Shown: in pieces, positions 41,584-49,746 of the stretch
Numbering within the stretch: the first letter of the stretch is position 1
Layout: each line of letters begins with the position of its first letter
From: Halogeometricum pallidum JCM 14848
GTDB lineage: Archaea; Halobacteriota; Halobacteria; Halobacteriales; Haloferacaceae
Direction of reading: 5' to 3'
Assembly (NCBI RefSeq): GCF_000337095.1
Contig: NZ_AOIV01000045.1
Span: 126,795 to 190,794, forward strand
DNA: 64,000 nucleotides
Notes under the pieces: generated by a model
The model's database searches: none
The model's input: only the letters and a program-made list of their open reading frames with translations
What the model was told of the DNA's origin: nothing
Program-made: the position numbers and the translations under genes

Positions 41584-42060
41584 TCAGGGGGCCGTGGCGG
41601 CGCCGACCGGCGAAATCCAGATGACGAGTTCGCCGTCGCGCTTGATGATGCCCTCGATGGAGTCGTCCTTCTCTAAGGGCGGTTCCTCTATCTCCTCTCT
41701 CGCGACGCGGACGACCTGGTACACCTCGTCGACCAGCCATCCCACGGCGGCGTCGTCCTCGAACTTGTTGGAGTCGAAGATGATGATGCGCTTCGATTCG
41801 CCCTCGCCCGTATCGAGGTTCAGGAGGGCTTTCGGGTTGACGATGGACGTGGTGCGACCGCGAAGGTCCATCACGCCGTCGACGTAGTCGGGCGCGTTCG
41901 GGACGGCGGTCAGAGAGCCTTTGTCGACGATCTCCGAGACGTACTCGATGTCGACGCAGTACGTCTCCTCGCCGAGTTTGAACTCGAGTACCTGTATCTC
42001 TCGGACGTCGTCGGTCTCGTCGGCGTCGGGCACGGCAGCGGTCTGTGGTTCCTGCGACAT
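41584..42060 (-). CDS. cheW: Chemotaxis coupling protein CheW
   Basis: The ATG at 42060 (MSQEPQTAAVP) follows a strong GGGGGAT ribosome-binding sequence and is preferred to 42090. The 158-residue protein has an acidic N-terminal tail and then a CheW SH3-like double barrel: VLEFKLGEETYCVDIEYVSEIV, then APDYVDGVMDLRGRTTSIVN. It links transducer proteins to CheA. It is transcribed away from cheB; the 300-base gap between them carries both promoters. Confidence 0.95.
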   Translation of the reverse strand: MSQEPQTAAVPDADETDDVREIQVLEFKLGEETYCVDIEYVSEIVDKGSLTAVPNAPDYVDGVMDLRGRTTSIVNPKALLNLDTGEGESKRIIIFDSNKFEDDAAVGWLVDEVYQVVRVAREEIEEPPLEKDDSIEGIIKRDGELVIWISPVGAATAP

Positions 42061-42360
42061 AGTGAATCCCCCGTGACGGGTGAGCGTCACCGGCTTACCA
42101 GAACTTTCGCGCCAAATCGGCCATAAAGCTACGTACCTGATTATCAGACGTGAATATCGTCGGGGAGCGTTTAAGACCCCTACTCCGGAAGAACGGGTAG
42201 AGATGAGCGGTCAGAAAAACAGAACGTCACCGACCGGTCGCGCACCGCCCGCTGGTCATCGGTGCCGTTCTCCGTGCGCCGGGCGCGCGCGTCGAGAACG
42301 AGGGGGAAGGGGCGGGTCGCAGTGAGCGCCGCATCCGAGTCGAACACGGCGGAGAGCACG
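42061..42360. other. Divergent region between cheW and cheB
   Basis: The gap contains the cheW ribosome-binding site and a 6-bp hairpin (GTGACG 42073-42078, CGTCAC 42085-42090) upstream of cheW. An AT-rich TATA-like CGTTTAAG lies at about 42166-42173 for the plus strand. A 40-codon ORF begins at ATG 42203, about 33 bases after that box, and its stop (42323-42325) overlaps a GTG at 42322 in the cheB frame. The ORF is Arg- and Gly-rich with CRSPC; it could be a leader peptide or chance. Confidence 0.45.
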
Positions 42361-43494
42361 ATGCGCGCCGTCGTCGTCGACGACTCGCGATTCATGCGGA
42401 CGCTCATCCGCACCCTCCTCGAAGACGGGGGAATCGACGTCGTCGCCGAGGCGGAAAACGGGGCTGAGGCGGTCGACGTCGTCGCCGAGCACCGCCCCGA
42501 CGTGGTGACGATGGACATCGAGATGCCCGAGATGAACGGCATCGAGGCCGTCGAGGCCATCATGGAGTCGTGTCCGACGCCGGTGTTGATGCTCTCGGCC
42601 CACGCCGAGGACGACGCCCACGTGACGTTCGAGGCCCTCGACAAGGGCGCCGTCGACTTCGTGACGAAACCCGGCGGCGAGGTCACCTCCTCGATGCCGC
42701 GGGTGAAGCGCGAACTCGTCGAGAAGGTTCGGTCCGCCGCGGCGGTGGACCTCTCGGCGACGCGACGGACGGAGGCGCTGGGTCGTCGGGAGACGCCCCG
42801 GCGGGACGGGACGCGCACCGAACGACGGACACTGAGTCGCCGCGAGAGCGACGCCCGGACGAAGACCGCCCGGACGTCGAGTCCGCGGACGGGGTCGGCG
42901 TCGCCGTACCCGGACGTGTCGACGCTGATACTCGGCGCGTCGACCGGGGGGCCGAACGTGGTCGAACGGGTCCTCGCGGACCTGCCGACGGCGGCGAACC
43001 TCCGAATCGTGGTCGTCCAGCACATGCCCGCGGGGTTCACGAAGCGCTTCGCGGACCGACTCGACGCGCGCTCGGCGTACGGCGTCGCGGAGGCGACGGA
43101 CGGCGAGCGCATCGGCGTCGGCGAGGCGCGCGTCGCCCCCGGCGGGTCGCACCTCGTGGTCGACCGCGACCGCGCGGGGCGACTCTCGTTGAAACTCACG
43201 GACACGAAGCCGGTCCACGGCGTCAAACCCGCAATCGACCTGACGATGGCCTCGGCCGTCGAAGCCGTCGAGGGACCCCTCGTCGGAACGCTCCTCACCG
43301 GGATGGGGCGCGACGGGGTCGACGGCATGGGACGCATCCACGCCGCGGGCGGGTACACGGTCGCACAGGACGAGCAGACGTCGGCGATTTTCGGAATGCC
43401 GAAGCGGGCCATCGAGACGGGATGCGTCGACGCCGTCGCCCCCGACGACGACATCGCCTCGCACATTCTGGCGGGACTGACGGAGGAGGAGTGA
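42361..43494 (+). CDS. cheB: Chemotaxis response regulator / protein-glutamate methylesterase CheB
   Basis: The ATG at 42361 has a GGAG sequence at ideal spacing and gives MRAVVVDDSRFMR, the normal family start; GTG 42322 would add 13 residues. The 377-residue protein has a receiver domain (phospho-acceptor Asp52 in VVTMDIEMP), an Arg/Thr-rich linker and a C-terminal methylesterase domain with the catalytic Ser (LGASTGGP), His (VVQHMPAGF) and Asp (GMGRDGVDG). It removes methyl groups from, and deamidates, transducers for adaptation. cheA starts four bases after its stop. Confidence 0.96.
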   Translation: MRAVVVDDSRFMRTLIRTLLEDGGIDVVAEAENGAEAVDVVAEHRPDVVTMDIEMPEMNGIEAVEAIMESCPTPVLMLSAHAEDDAHVTFEALDKGAVDFVTKPGGEVTSSMPRVKRELVEKVRSAAAVDLSATRRTEALGRRETPRRDGTRTERRTLSRRESDARTKTARTSSPRTGSASPYPDVSTLILGASTGGPNVVERVLADLPTAANLRIVVVQHMPAGFTKRFADRLDARSAYGVAEATDGERIGVGEARVAPGGSHLVVDRDRAGRLSLKLTDTKPVHGVKPAIDLTMASAVEAVEGPLVGTLLTGMGRDGVDGMGRIHAAGGYTVAQDEQTSAIFGMPKRAIETGCVDAVAPDDDIASHILAGLTEEE

Positions 43495-43497
43495 ACG

Positions 43498-46047
43498 ATG
43501 GACGAGGAACTTTACCAAGCATTCATCACGGAGTCCGAAGAGAGCATCACGCAACTGAACAACTCGCTTCTGGAGTTGGAGTCGAACCCCGAGGCCACGG
43601 AGGCCATCGACGACATCTTCCGGCAGGCGCACACGCTGAAGGGCAATTTCGGCGCGATGGGCTTCGACAACGCCGCCACGGTGGCGCACGCCGTCGAGGA
43701 CCTGCTGGACGAGATACGACACGACCGGCTCAAGGTGACGCCGGACCGCATGGACCTCGTCTTCGACGGGATGGACGAGATTCTGGAGATTCTCCACGAC
43801 ATCGAAGCGCACGGCGAATCGAAAAGCGATCCGACGGACCTCGTCGAGGAGATACGCGCCGCCGCCCGGGCGGAAGACGCCGCGGACGACGGGCCGTCGG
43901 CGGCGGCCGACGACGACGCCCCGACCGAAGACGGCGTGCTCGCCGTCGCGGCCGAGACGGTGGATCCCGAAAGCGAGGCGCTCGCGGACGCGGAACTGCT
44001 CTACCACGCCGCCGTCGAACTGAACGCGGGGGAGATGAAGGGCGTCGACGCCGGCCTGTTTCTCGGCGGCGTACCCGACGATATCGACGTCGTCGGGTCG
44101 GTCCCCGACATCGACAGCATCGAAGACGGCGAGTTCGGCGACGGCTTCGCGCTGTTCGTCGCGAACGTCCCCGAGGCGGAACTGGGTCCGACGCTCGCCG
44201 GCCTCTGGAAGGTCGAACGCGTCGAACTGACCGACGTGTCGGCCGTCCTCGCGGACGACTACGACCCCGAGGCGACCGCCGCGGACGCGGAGACGAGCGA
44301 AGACGAGACCGACATCGAATCCGAAGCCGCCGCGCCCGTCGAGACGCCCGAATCGGAGACGGCGGAGATGGAGTTCGAAGACGGCGGCGACGCCGACGGT
44401 GACGCCGATAGTAGCGACGACGACCGCGCCGCCCAGGAAGTCGACCCCGCGCAGGCGGCGGAGGCCGTCGCGGCTGTCGAGGCCGCCTACTCCGGGGTCG
44501 GTTCCGGGAGCGACGCCGAACCGTCCGACGGCGATGCGTCCGACGACGGGCCGGAGGCCGACGAGGCCGACGCCGAATCCGACCCCGCGGACGCCGAGAC
44601 GCCCGACGAAGCCGGCGGCGTCGAGTCGGGTCCCAGCCCCACCGAGTCGGCTCCCGAAGCCGACGAATCCGAGAAGGCGGACGCGGCGGAAGAGCCGACA
44701 TCCACCGCCGAGAGCGGCGCGGACGAGGCCGCTGAGAACCCCGACCCGCCCGCGAACGAGGGCAATGCGGGCGACGGTCCGAAGGCGGGCCGCGAGAAGA
44801 AGCGGGAGAAGGGTCAGTCCATCTCCGCGGTCAAGTCCGTCCGCGTCGACGTGGACCAACTGGACGAACTGCACGAACTGGTCGAGCAACTGGTCACCAG
44901 CCGCATCAAACTCCGGCAGGCGATGGAGGGTGAGGCGGACCTGACGAGCGGCCTCGACACGCTCGACGAGCTGGACAAGATATCCACGAACCTCCAGAAC
45001 ACGGTGATGGACATGCGGCTCATCCCGCTGAAGAAGGTGTTCGACAAGTTCCCGCGTCTGGTCCGCGACTTGGCGCGCGACCAGGACAAGCGCGTCCGGT
45101 TCGCCGTCGAGGGCGAGGACATCGAACTCGACCGGACCATCCTCGACGAGATATCCGACCCGCTGATGCACGTCCTGCGGAACGCCGTGGACCACGGCAT
45201 CGAACGACCGGACGAGCGGGAGGCCAACGGGAAGCCGCGCACCGGGACGGTCGAACTCGGCGCGCACCGCGAACACGACACGGTCGTCATCACCGCCTCC
45301 GACGACGGGAGCGGTATCGACGCCGACGCCGTGCGCGAGAAGGCCGTCTCGAACGGCCTCGCGACCCGCGAGGAACTGAACGAGATGCCCGACGAGGAGG
45401 TGTACGACTACATTTTCCACCCCGGGTTCTCGACGAACGAGGAGATAACCGACGTCAGCGGCCGCGGCGTCGGCATGGACGTGGTGAAGACCACCGTGGA
45501 GGCGCTCGACGGCTCCGCGAGCGTCACCAGCACGCCCGGCGAGGGGTCCGTGTTCACCATCCGCCTGCCCGTCTCCGTCGCCATCATCAAGGTGCTGTTC
45601 GTCCGCGTCGGCGACCGGGAGTTCGGCGTCCCCATCAAGTACATCGACGAGATATCCCGCCGGCAGCGGGTCCAGACGGTCAACGGCGCGGAAGTGGTCC
45701 TCCACGAGGACTCGCTGTTCCCGCTCATCCGCCTCCGCGACGCGCTCGACATCGACGTCGAGGAGGGTGACGGCGGGATGATCGTCCGCGTCCGCCCGTC
45801 GGACAGACAGGTGGCGCTCCACTGCGACCACGTCACCCGACAGGAGGAGGTAGTCGTCACGCCGCTTCAGGGACCGCTCGGCGGCACCCGAGGGCTCTCC
45901 GGGACGGCCGTCATCGGCGACGGCAACGTCATCCCCATCCTCGACGTGAGCACGCTCGAACTGCCGGCCGGCGGGCGGGAGGCGCTGCGCGAGTGGACGC
46001 CGCCGTCCGGCGACGAGTCGGCCGAGGTCGAGGAGGCGGCCGACTGA
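43498..46047 (+). CDS. cheA: Chemotaxis histidine kinase CheA
   Basis: The 849-residue kinase starts four bases after cheB with a GGAGGAG ribosome-binding site inside the cheB 3' end. The HPt domain (about 1-105) carries the phosphorylated His45 in FRQAHTLKGN. A P2-like/acidic region of about 200 residues rich in Asp, Glu and Ala follows. Dimerisation and kinase domains lie at about 440-680, with the N box LMHVLRNAVDHGIE near residue 560 and GRGVGMDVVKTTVEAL. The CheW-like domain fills about 690-830. It is longer than bacterial CheA mainly because of the acidic linker. It phosphorylates CheY and CheB. Confidence 0.97.
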   Translation: MDEELYQAFITESEESITQLNNSLLELESNPEATEAIDDIFRQAHTLKGNFGAMGFDNAATVAHAVEDLLDEIRHDRLKVTPDRMDLVFDGMDEILEILHDIEAHGESKSDPTDLVEEIRAAARAEDAADDGPSAAADDDAPTEDGVLAVAAETVDPESEALADAELLYHAAVELNAGEMKGVDAGLFLGGVPDDIDVVGSVPDIDSIEDGEFGDGFALFVANVPEAELGPTLAGLWKVERVELTDVSAVLADDYDPEATAADAETSEDETDIESEAAAPVETPESETAEMEFEDGGDADGDADSSDDDRAAQEVDPAQAAEAVAAVEAAYSGVGSGSDAEPSDGDASDDGPEADEADAESDPADAETPDEAGGVESGPSPTESAPEADESEKADAAEEPTSTAESGADEAAENPDPPANEGNAGDGPKAGREKKREKGQSISAVKSVRVDVDQLDELHELVEQLVTSRIKLRQAMEGEADLTSGLDTLDELDKISTNLQNTVMDMRLIPLKKVFDKFPRLVRDLARDQDKRVRFAVEGEDIELDRTILDEISDPLMHVLRNAVDHGIERPDEREANGKPRTGTVELGAHREHDTVVITASDDGSGIDADAVREKAVSNGLATREELNEMPDEEVYDYIFHPGFSTNEEITDVSGRGVGMDVVKTTVEALDGSASVTSTPGEGSVFTIRLPVSVAIIKVLFVRVGDREFGVPIKYIDEISRRQRVQTVNGAEVVLHEDSLFPLIRLRDALDIDVEEGDGGMIVRVRPSDRQVALHCDHVTRQEEVVVTPLQGPLGGTRGLSGTAVIGDGNVIPILDVSTLELPAGGREALREWTPPSGDESAEVEEAAD

Positions 46048-46880
46048 TGTCTCGACCCGAAGCCTCCTCGGACGACGGGTTCCGACGGCTGCTCGGTTAC
46101 GTCGAGGACTCGCTGTCGTTCGCGACGAGTTCGTACAACGACGCGTACCTCGACCGTCGAATCTCCGCGCGGATGCGCCGCCGCGGCGTCGACGGCTACG
46201 GCGCCTACCAGTCGCTTCTGACCGAGGACTCCGAAGAGCAGCGGGCGCTGCTGAACTCGCTGAGCGTCAACGTCACCAGCTTCTTCCGCAACCCGGAGGT
46301 GTGGGACGCGCTCCGCGAGGTGCTGGCCGAACTCGCCGAGAGCGGCCGGGTCCGCGTCTGGAGCGCGGCCTGCTCGGACGGCCGCGAGGCGTACTCGCTG
46401 GCGATGCTGGCGCACGACGACGACCGCATCGACCCGAGCAAGGTGTCGATACTCGGCACCGACATCAAACCCGAGATACTCCGCGCCGCGCGGGGGGGCG
46501 AGTACCGCGCCTCCGAGACGAACGACGTCGCGGGACAACTCGCACCGCTCTCCGGCAACGACCAGTACGTCGAACGCGACGGCGACGTCTATCGCGTGAG
46601 CGAGGACGTGAAGTCGCTGGTGTCGTTCCGGCGCCACGACCTCGTGCAGGAGCGACCGCCGGACACGTTCGACCTCGTGGTGTGCCGGAACCTGTTCATC
46701 TACATCAACAGCGAGGCGAAACAGGCGATATTCGACACGCTCGGCTCGGCGCTCAGTCCGAACGGCTATCTCACCATCGGGATGACCGAGACGGTGCCGC
46801 CGTCGTGCCGCGATTGGTTCGAGCCGGTCGAAAAGCGACTCCGAATCTACCGGAACGCGACGGGGTCGTCGACTCCGTGA
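46047..46880 (+). CDS. cheR: Chemotaxis protein methyltransferase CheR
   Basis: The ATG overlaps the cheA stop (TGATG). The 277-residue enzyme has the CheR N-terminal helical domain and a SAM-binding domain with VRVWSAACSDGREAYSLAM and LVVCRNLFIYINSEAKQAIF. It methylates glutamates of transducer proteins using S-adenosylmethionine, opposing CheB. The gene is followed after 8 bases by cheF1. Confidence 0.95.
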   Translation: MSRPEASSDDGFRRLLGYVEDSLSFATSSYNDAYLDRRISARMRRRGVDGYGAYQSLLTEDSEEQRALLNSLSVNVTSFFRNPEVWDALREVLAELAESGRVRVWSAACSDGREAYSLAMLAHDDDRIDPSKVSILGTDIKPEILRAARGGEYRASETNDVAGQLAPLSGNDQYVERDGDVYRVSEDVKSLVSFRRHDLVQERPPDTFDLVVCRNLFIYINSEAKQAIFDTLGSALSPNGYLTIGMTETVPPSCRDWFEPVEKRLRIYRNATGSSTP

Positions 46881-46888
46881 GATAACAG

Positions 46889-47773
46889 ATGAAACCCGGA
46901 GAGAAAAAGGTCTCAGACACGAACGGCCGGTTCCTGCAGGTGCGACGCGGCGGACGGAGTCTCAACGACGCCAACTGGACCAACGGGCGCATCCTCCTCT
47001 CGAACCAGCGGCTCATCCTGGCGGGCACCGCCGGGAAGCGGACGTTCGAGCTCTCCACTATCGAACAGCTCGGCGGCCGGTTCGACGTGAACCAGCGCAT
47101 CGCCACCGTCTCCGACTACCTCGCAGTTCGGTACAACGACGGCGAGGACGTGGTTCTCGTGGCGCCCGTGGACCTCGACGAGTTCGAACTCGAACTGTAC
47201 GGGACGCTGTTGAACGCGACGAAGTTCCTCGTCCGTCACCCGGCCGTCGAGGGCGGCGTCGTCCAGAACACCGAGTGGGTCGGCGCGCGACTGAAAGTCG
47301 AGGAGGAGGGCGTCAGCATCGCCACCGTGAAGGGGTCGTTCGTTCACGTCAGACTCGACGACATCGGCGACATCGAGATGGGTCGGCGGACGGTCCGCGA
47401 GGAGACGCGCGAGGTCATCGAAGTCGAACACTCCTACGACGACGGGACGAGCGTGCAGACGTACGTCTCGGGGCCGGAACGAGCGGTGAACATCCTGAAG
47501 TCGCTGCTCCGCATCGGCGAGGAGCAGTCCGAGACGGCGCTCGAACTGTCGAAGCAGGACAAACAGGTGTTGATGGCGCTGTACTCCGGCGTCTCACCGT
47601 TCGACATCCCGGCGTTTCTCGGCATCGACGTCGACGACGTCGAAGAGCTATTCATGCGCCTCATCGACCACAACGTCCTCGACGAGGTTCGCGTCCGCCA
47701 CGAGGTGGAGTTGAACGCCCGCGGGCGCTCTATCGCCGCGGACGCCATCGACGACCAAGCCGCGAACATGTGA
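46889..47773 (+). CDS. cheF1: Archaeal chemotaxis adaptor CheF (first copy)
   Basis: The 294-residue protein matches the archaea-specific CheF (DUF439) family, which connects phosphorylated CheY to the archaellum motor. Features are an N-terminal PH-like beta-rich region (GRILLSNQRLILAGTAGKRTFELS), a central repeat-like region and a C-terminal winged-helix region (LSKQDKQVLMALYSGVSPFDIPAFLGI). It is the last gene of cheB-cheA-cheR-cheF1, followed by a broken CDF transporter gene and, on the other strand, a second CheF gene at the arl operon. Confidence 0.92.
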   Translation: MKPGEKKVSDTNGRFLQVRRGGRSLNDANWTNGRILLSNQRLILAGTAGKRTFELSTIEQLGGRFDVNQRIATVSDYLAVRYNDGEDVVLVAPVDLDEFELELYGTLLNATKFLVRHPAVEGGVVQNTEWVGARLKVEEEGVSIATVKGSFVHVRLDDIGDIEMGRRTVREETREVIEVEHSYDDGTSVQTYVSGPERAVNILKSLLRIGEEQSETALELSKQDKQVLMALYSGVSPFDIPAFLGIDVDDVEELFMRLIDHNVLDEVRVRHEVELNARGRSIAADAIDDQAANM

Positions 47774-47859
47774 GCGAGCGCGAATTAGACTCAGTCAAAA
47801 AGTCGATTGTACGCCCTTAACGAGCGCTCTTAAGTGGGAGTGGGGCGAATTCGTGCGCG

Positions 47860-48566
47860 ATGGCGGGGACTCGCGAAACCGTCCTCAGAACCTCTTGGGT
47901 GAACGTCCTGTTGAACGGCCTCAAGATCGTCGTCGAGGGGTCGATCGGGCTACTCACCGGAAGCCTCGCACTCACCGCGGACGCGGCCCACTCCATCGCC
48001 GACCCTCTCGCGAGCGGTGTCGTCTTGTTCGTGGGCCGGTCCGTGCACGAGGATGCAGGCGACTCACATCCGCACGGCCACGACAGGTTCGAGCCGCTTT
48101 CGGCGCTCTTTGTCGGTGGAGTCCTCGTCCTCTTCGGGCTTAAACTGCTGTACGATTCCGGCCACTCGCTCCTCAGCGGCGTTACCGCCGAGTACAGCGT
48201 CTGGCTCGTCGTCGGTCTCCTGTTCGCGCTCGTCGACATCTCGCGGGAGAACGTTCAATATCTCGCGGATAGCGCACCCCCCAGTCGGAGCAGGACGTGA
48301 TCGGATCCCGGGTCCGCGACCATCCCGAAGTCCACGGCGTTCACGATTTCGTAGCCTACTACTCCGGCCACGTCATCGAGGTGGAGTTCCACGCCGAAGT
48401 GGACCGGGACCTGACCGTGGTCGAGGCCCACGACATCGAATCAGAACTCCGCGAACGCGTCCGCGGCGTCGAACCGGTTTCGGACGCTCGCATCCACCTC
48501 GACCCGGCCGGCGTCGGTGAGTGGAAAGACGCCGATGTCGCTGCTCGCACTTCCGCCGGAGGGTAA
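47860..48566 (+). pseudogene. Cation diffusion facilitator transporter, internally deleted and frameshifted
   Basis: The first frame (47860-48300) encodes about four CDF helices with the metal motif LTADAAHSIADP and loop HPHGHDRFEPL. It stops at TGA 48300. The second frame (from about 48280, listed as starting GTG 48297) resumes with IGSRVRDHPEVHGVHDFVAYY, GHVIEVEFHAEVD and the rest of the cytoplasmic CDF domain. The helix 5-6 segment with the second HxxxD site is missing: the text jumps from LLFALVDI to RENVQYLADSAPP, the end of helix 6. So an internal deletion of about 70 codons and a frameshift both occurred. CDF proteins export zinc or other divalent metals; this copy should be dead. It sits between two motility operons. 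Confidence 0.85.
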
Positions 48567-48642
48567 TCGCGACGATCTGCGACCGGTCCGTCCGGGCTGT
48601 AGTCGGAACGTCGAAGAGCGAAGTCCGCTCCTCGCGAGACGC

Positions 48643-49746
48643 TCAGACGTTGACGCCCTCTATCTCTTCGTTGACCACTAATCGGCCCTGCGGCGTGAGG
48701 TCGCAGGGCAACTCCCCGTCGGTGATGAGGTTGTCGTCGAACAGTTCGGCGAGGCGGACTCCGAGTTCGCTCTCTTCGAGGTCCAGCAGGGAGGCGAGGT
48801 CTATCTCCGAGCCGGTGGAGTAGAGGCCGACGAGCACCTCCAGCGTCTCCTCTTCGAGTTCCACGTCGCGCACGTCGCTTTTGATCCAGTGGTAGATGAG
48901 ACGGAGGTAGCGCCCGAGGATGTTCATCTTCCGGCGCGACCCCATAGATATCTCGGAGGTAACGGTCTGGCCGTTCTCGAAGTGCTGCACCGAGAGCACG
49001 AGTCGGTTCTCGTCGTCTATCGTCCGCTCTATGACCTCGAAGAAGATGACCGACGCGAGGTCTATCTCGAACGGGTCGTCGCCCTCGCCGAGGACGTCGT
49101 TGCCGGGGAACACCACCGACTCGTAGTCGAGGTGGAGTCCGGTCTTTCGCTTCGGCGTGTCCATCACGCGGCCGCCCACCTTCGCGGGGTGTTTCACGAG
49201 CGTCGTCGACCCGTTCAGCGTCGCGCGGAACAAGAGCAGCGAGAACTTCTCGATGGTGTCGCGGTCGCCGCCGATGACGGTCGTCCGCCGGCGGTTGCCG
49301 ACGATGTACCCGACCATGATGGTGTAGTCGAAGAACTCTTCGACCTCCGGCGGGACCTGCCCGACCGCGATGTCGAAGATGGAGGTGATGGGAACGACCG
49401 TCTTCGCCTGCGAGGTGGCGAGGATGAGTCGCCGTTCGCTCATCAGGACGCGCCCCTTCACCGGTTCGAACGTCGCGTCGCCGCCGGCGACGAAGTTCGC
49501 CACGAAGTCGACGACGATGGACTCGCCGTTCTTCGAGCGGCGGAGCTCCGTTCGACTCTGCGCGTCGTCGACCTCCTCGCTCTCCGCGGGTTCTTCTTTC
49601 TGCTGTCGGTAGGCTTCGAGCAGGTCGTCGTTCCCGGGGGAGGCAGTCCCCCCGTCGGTCCGGAGTTCGCTCTCGCGGCCGCCTTCGGTTCCGCCCGGTG
49701 GTTCGAGCGTCGATACGTCCGTCGGTGAGTGAGGCTGGTCCGTCAT
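48643..49746 (-). CDS. cheF2: Archaeal chemotaxis adaptor CheF (second copy)
   Basis: From ATG 49746, which overlaps the arlJ stop by four bases (ATGA), the 367-residue protein starts with a 75-residue acidic/polar, probably disordered region. A CheF (DUF439) body follows: GRVLMSERRLILATSQAKTVV, SLLLFRATLNGSTTLVKHPA, and a C-terminal winged-helix region (EETLEVLVGLYSTGSEIDLASLL). Haloarchaea often carry two CheF proteins that bind each other. Here one is made with the che genes and this one with the archaellum motor genes. Confidence 0.9.
   Translation of the reverse strand: MTDQPHSPTDVSTLEPPGGTEGGRESELRTDGGTASPGNDDLLEAYRQQKEEPAESEEVDDAQSRTELRRSKNGESIVVDFVANFVAGGDATFEPVKGRVLMSERRLILATSQAKTVVPITSIFDIAVGQVPPEVEEFFDYTIMVGYIVGNRRRTTVIGGDRDTIEKFSLLLFRATLNGSTTLVKHPAKVGGRVMDTPKRKTGLHLDYESVVFPGNDVLGEGDDPFEIDLASVIFFEVIERTIDDENRLVLSVQHFENGQTVTSEISMGSRRKMNILGRYLRLIYHWIKSDVRDVELEEETLEVLVGLYSTGSEIDLASLLDLEESELGVRLAELFDDNLITDGELPCDLTPQGRLVVNEEIEGVNV

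Noticed and set aside
42256-45831. Very long open frame on the minus strand opposite cheB and cheA
   Set aside because: It mirrors the codon pattern of two certain genes in GC-rich DNA. The translation is Arg/Val/Asp-biased without domains.
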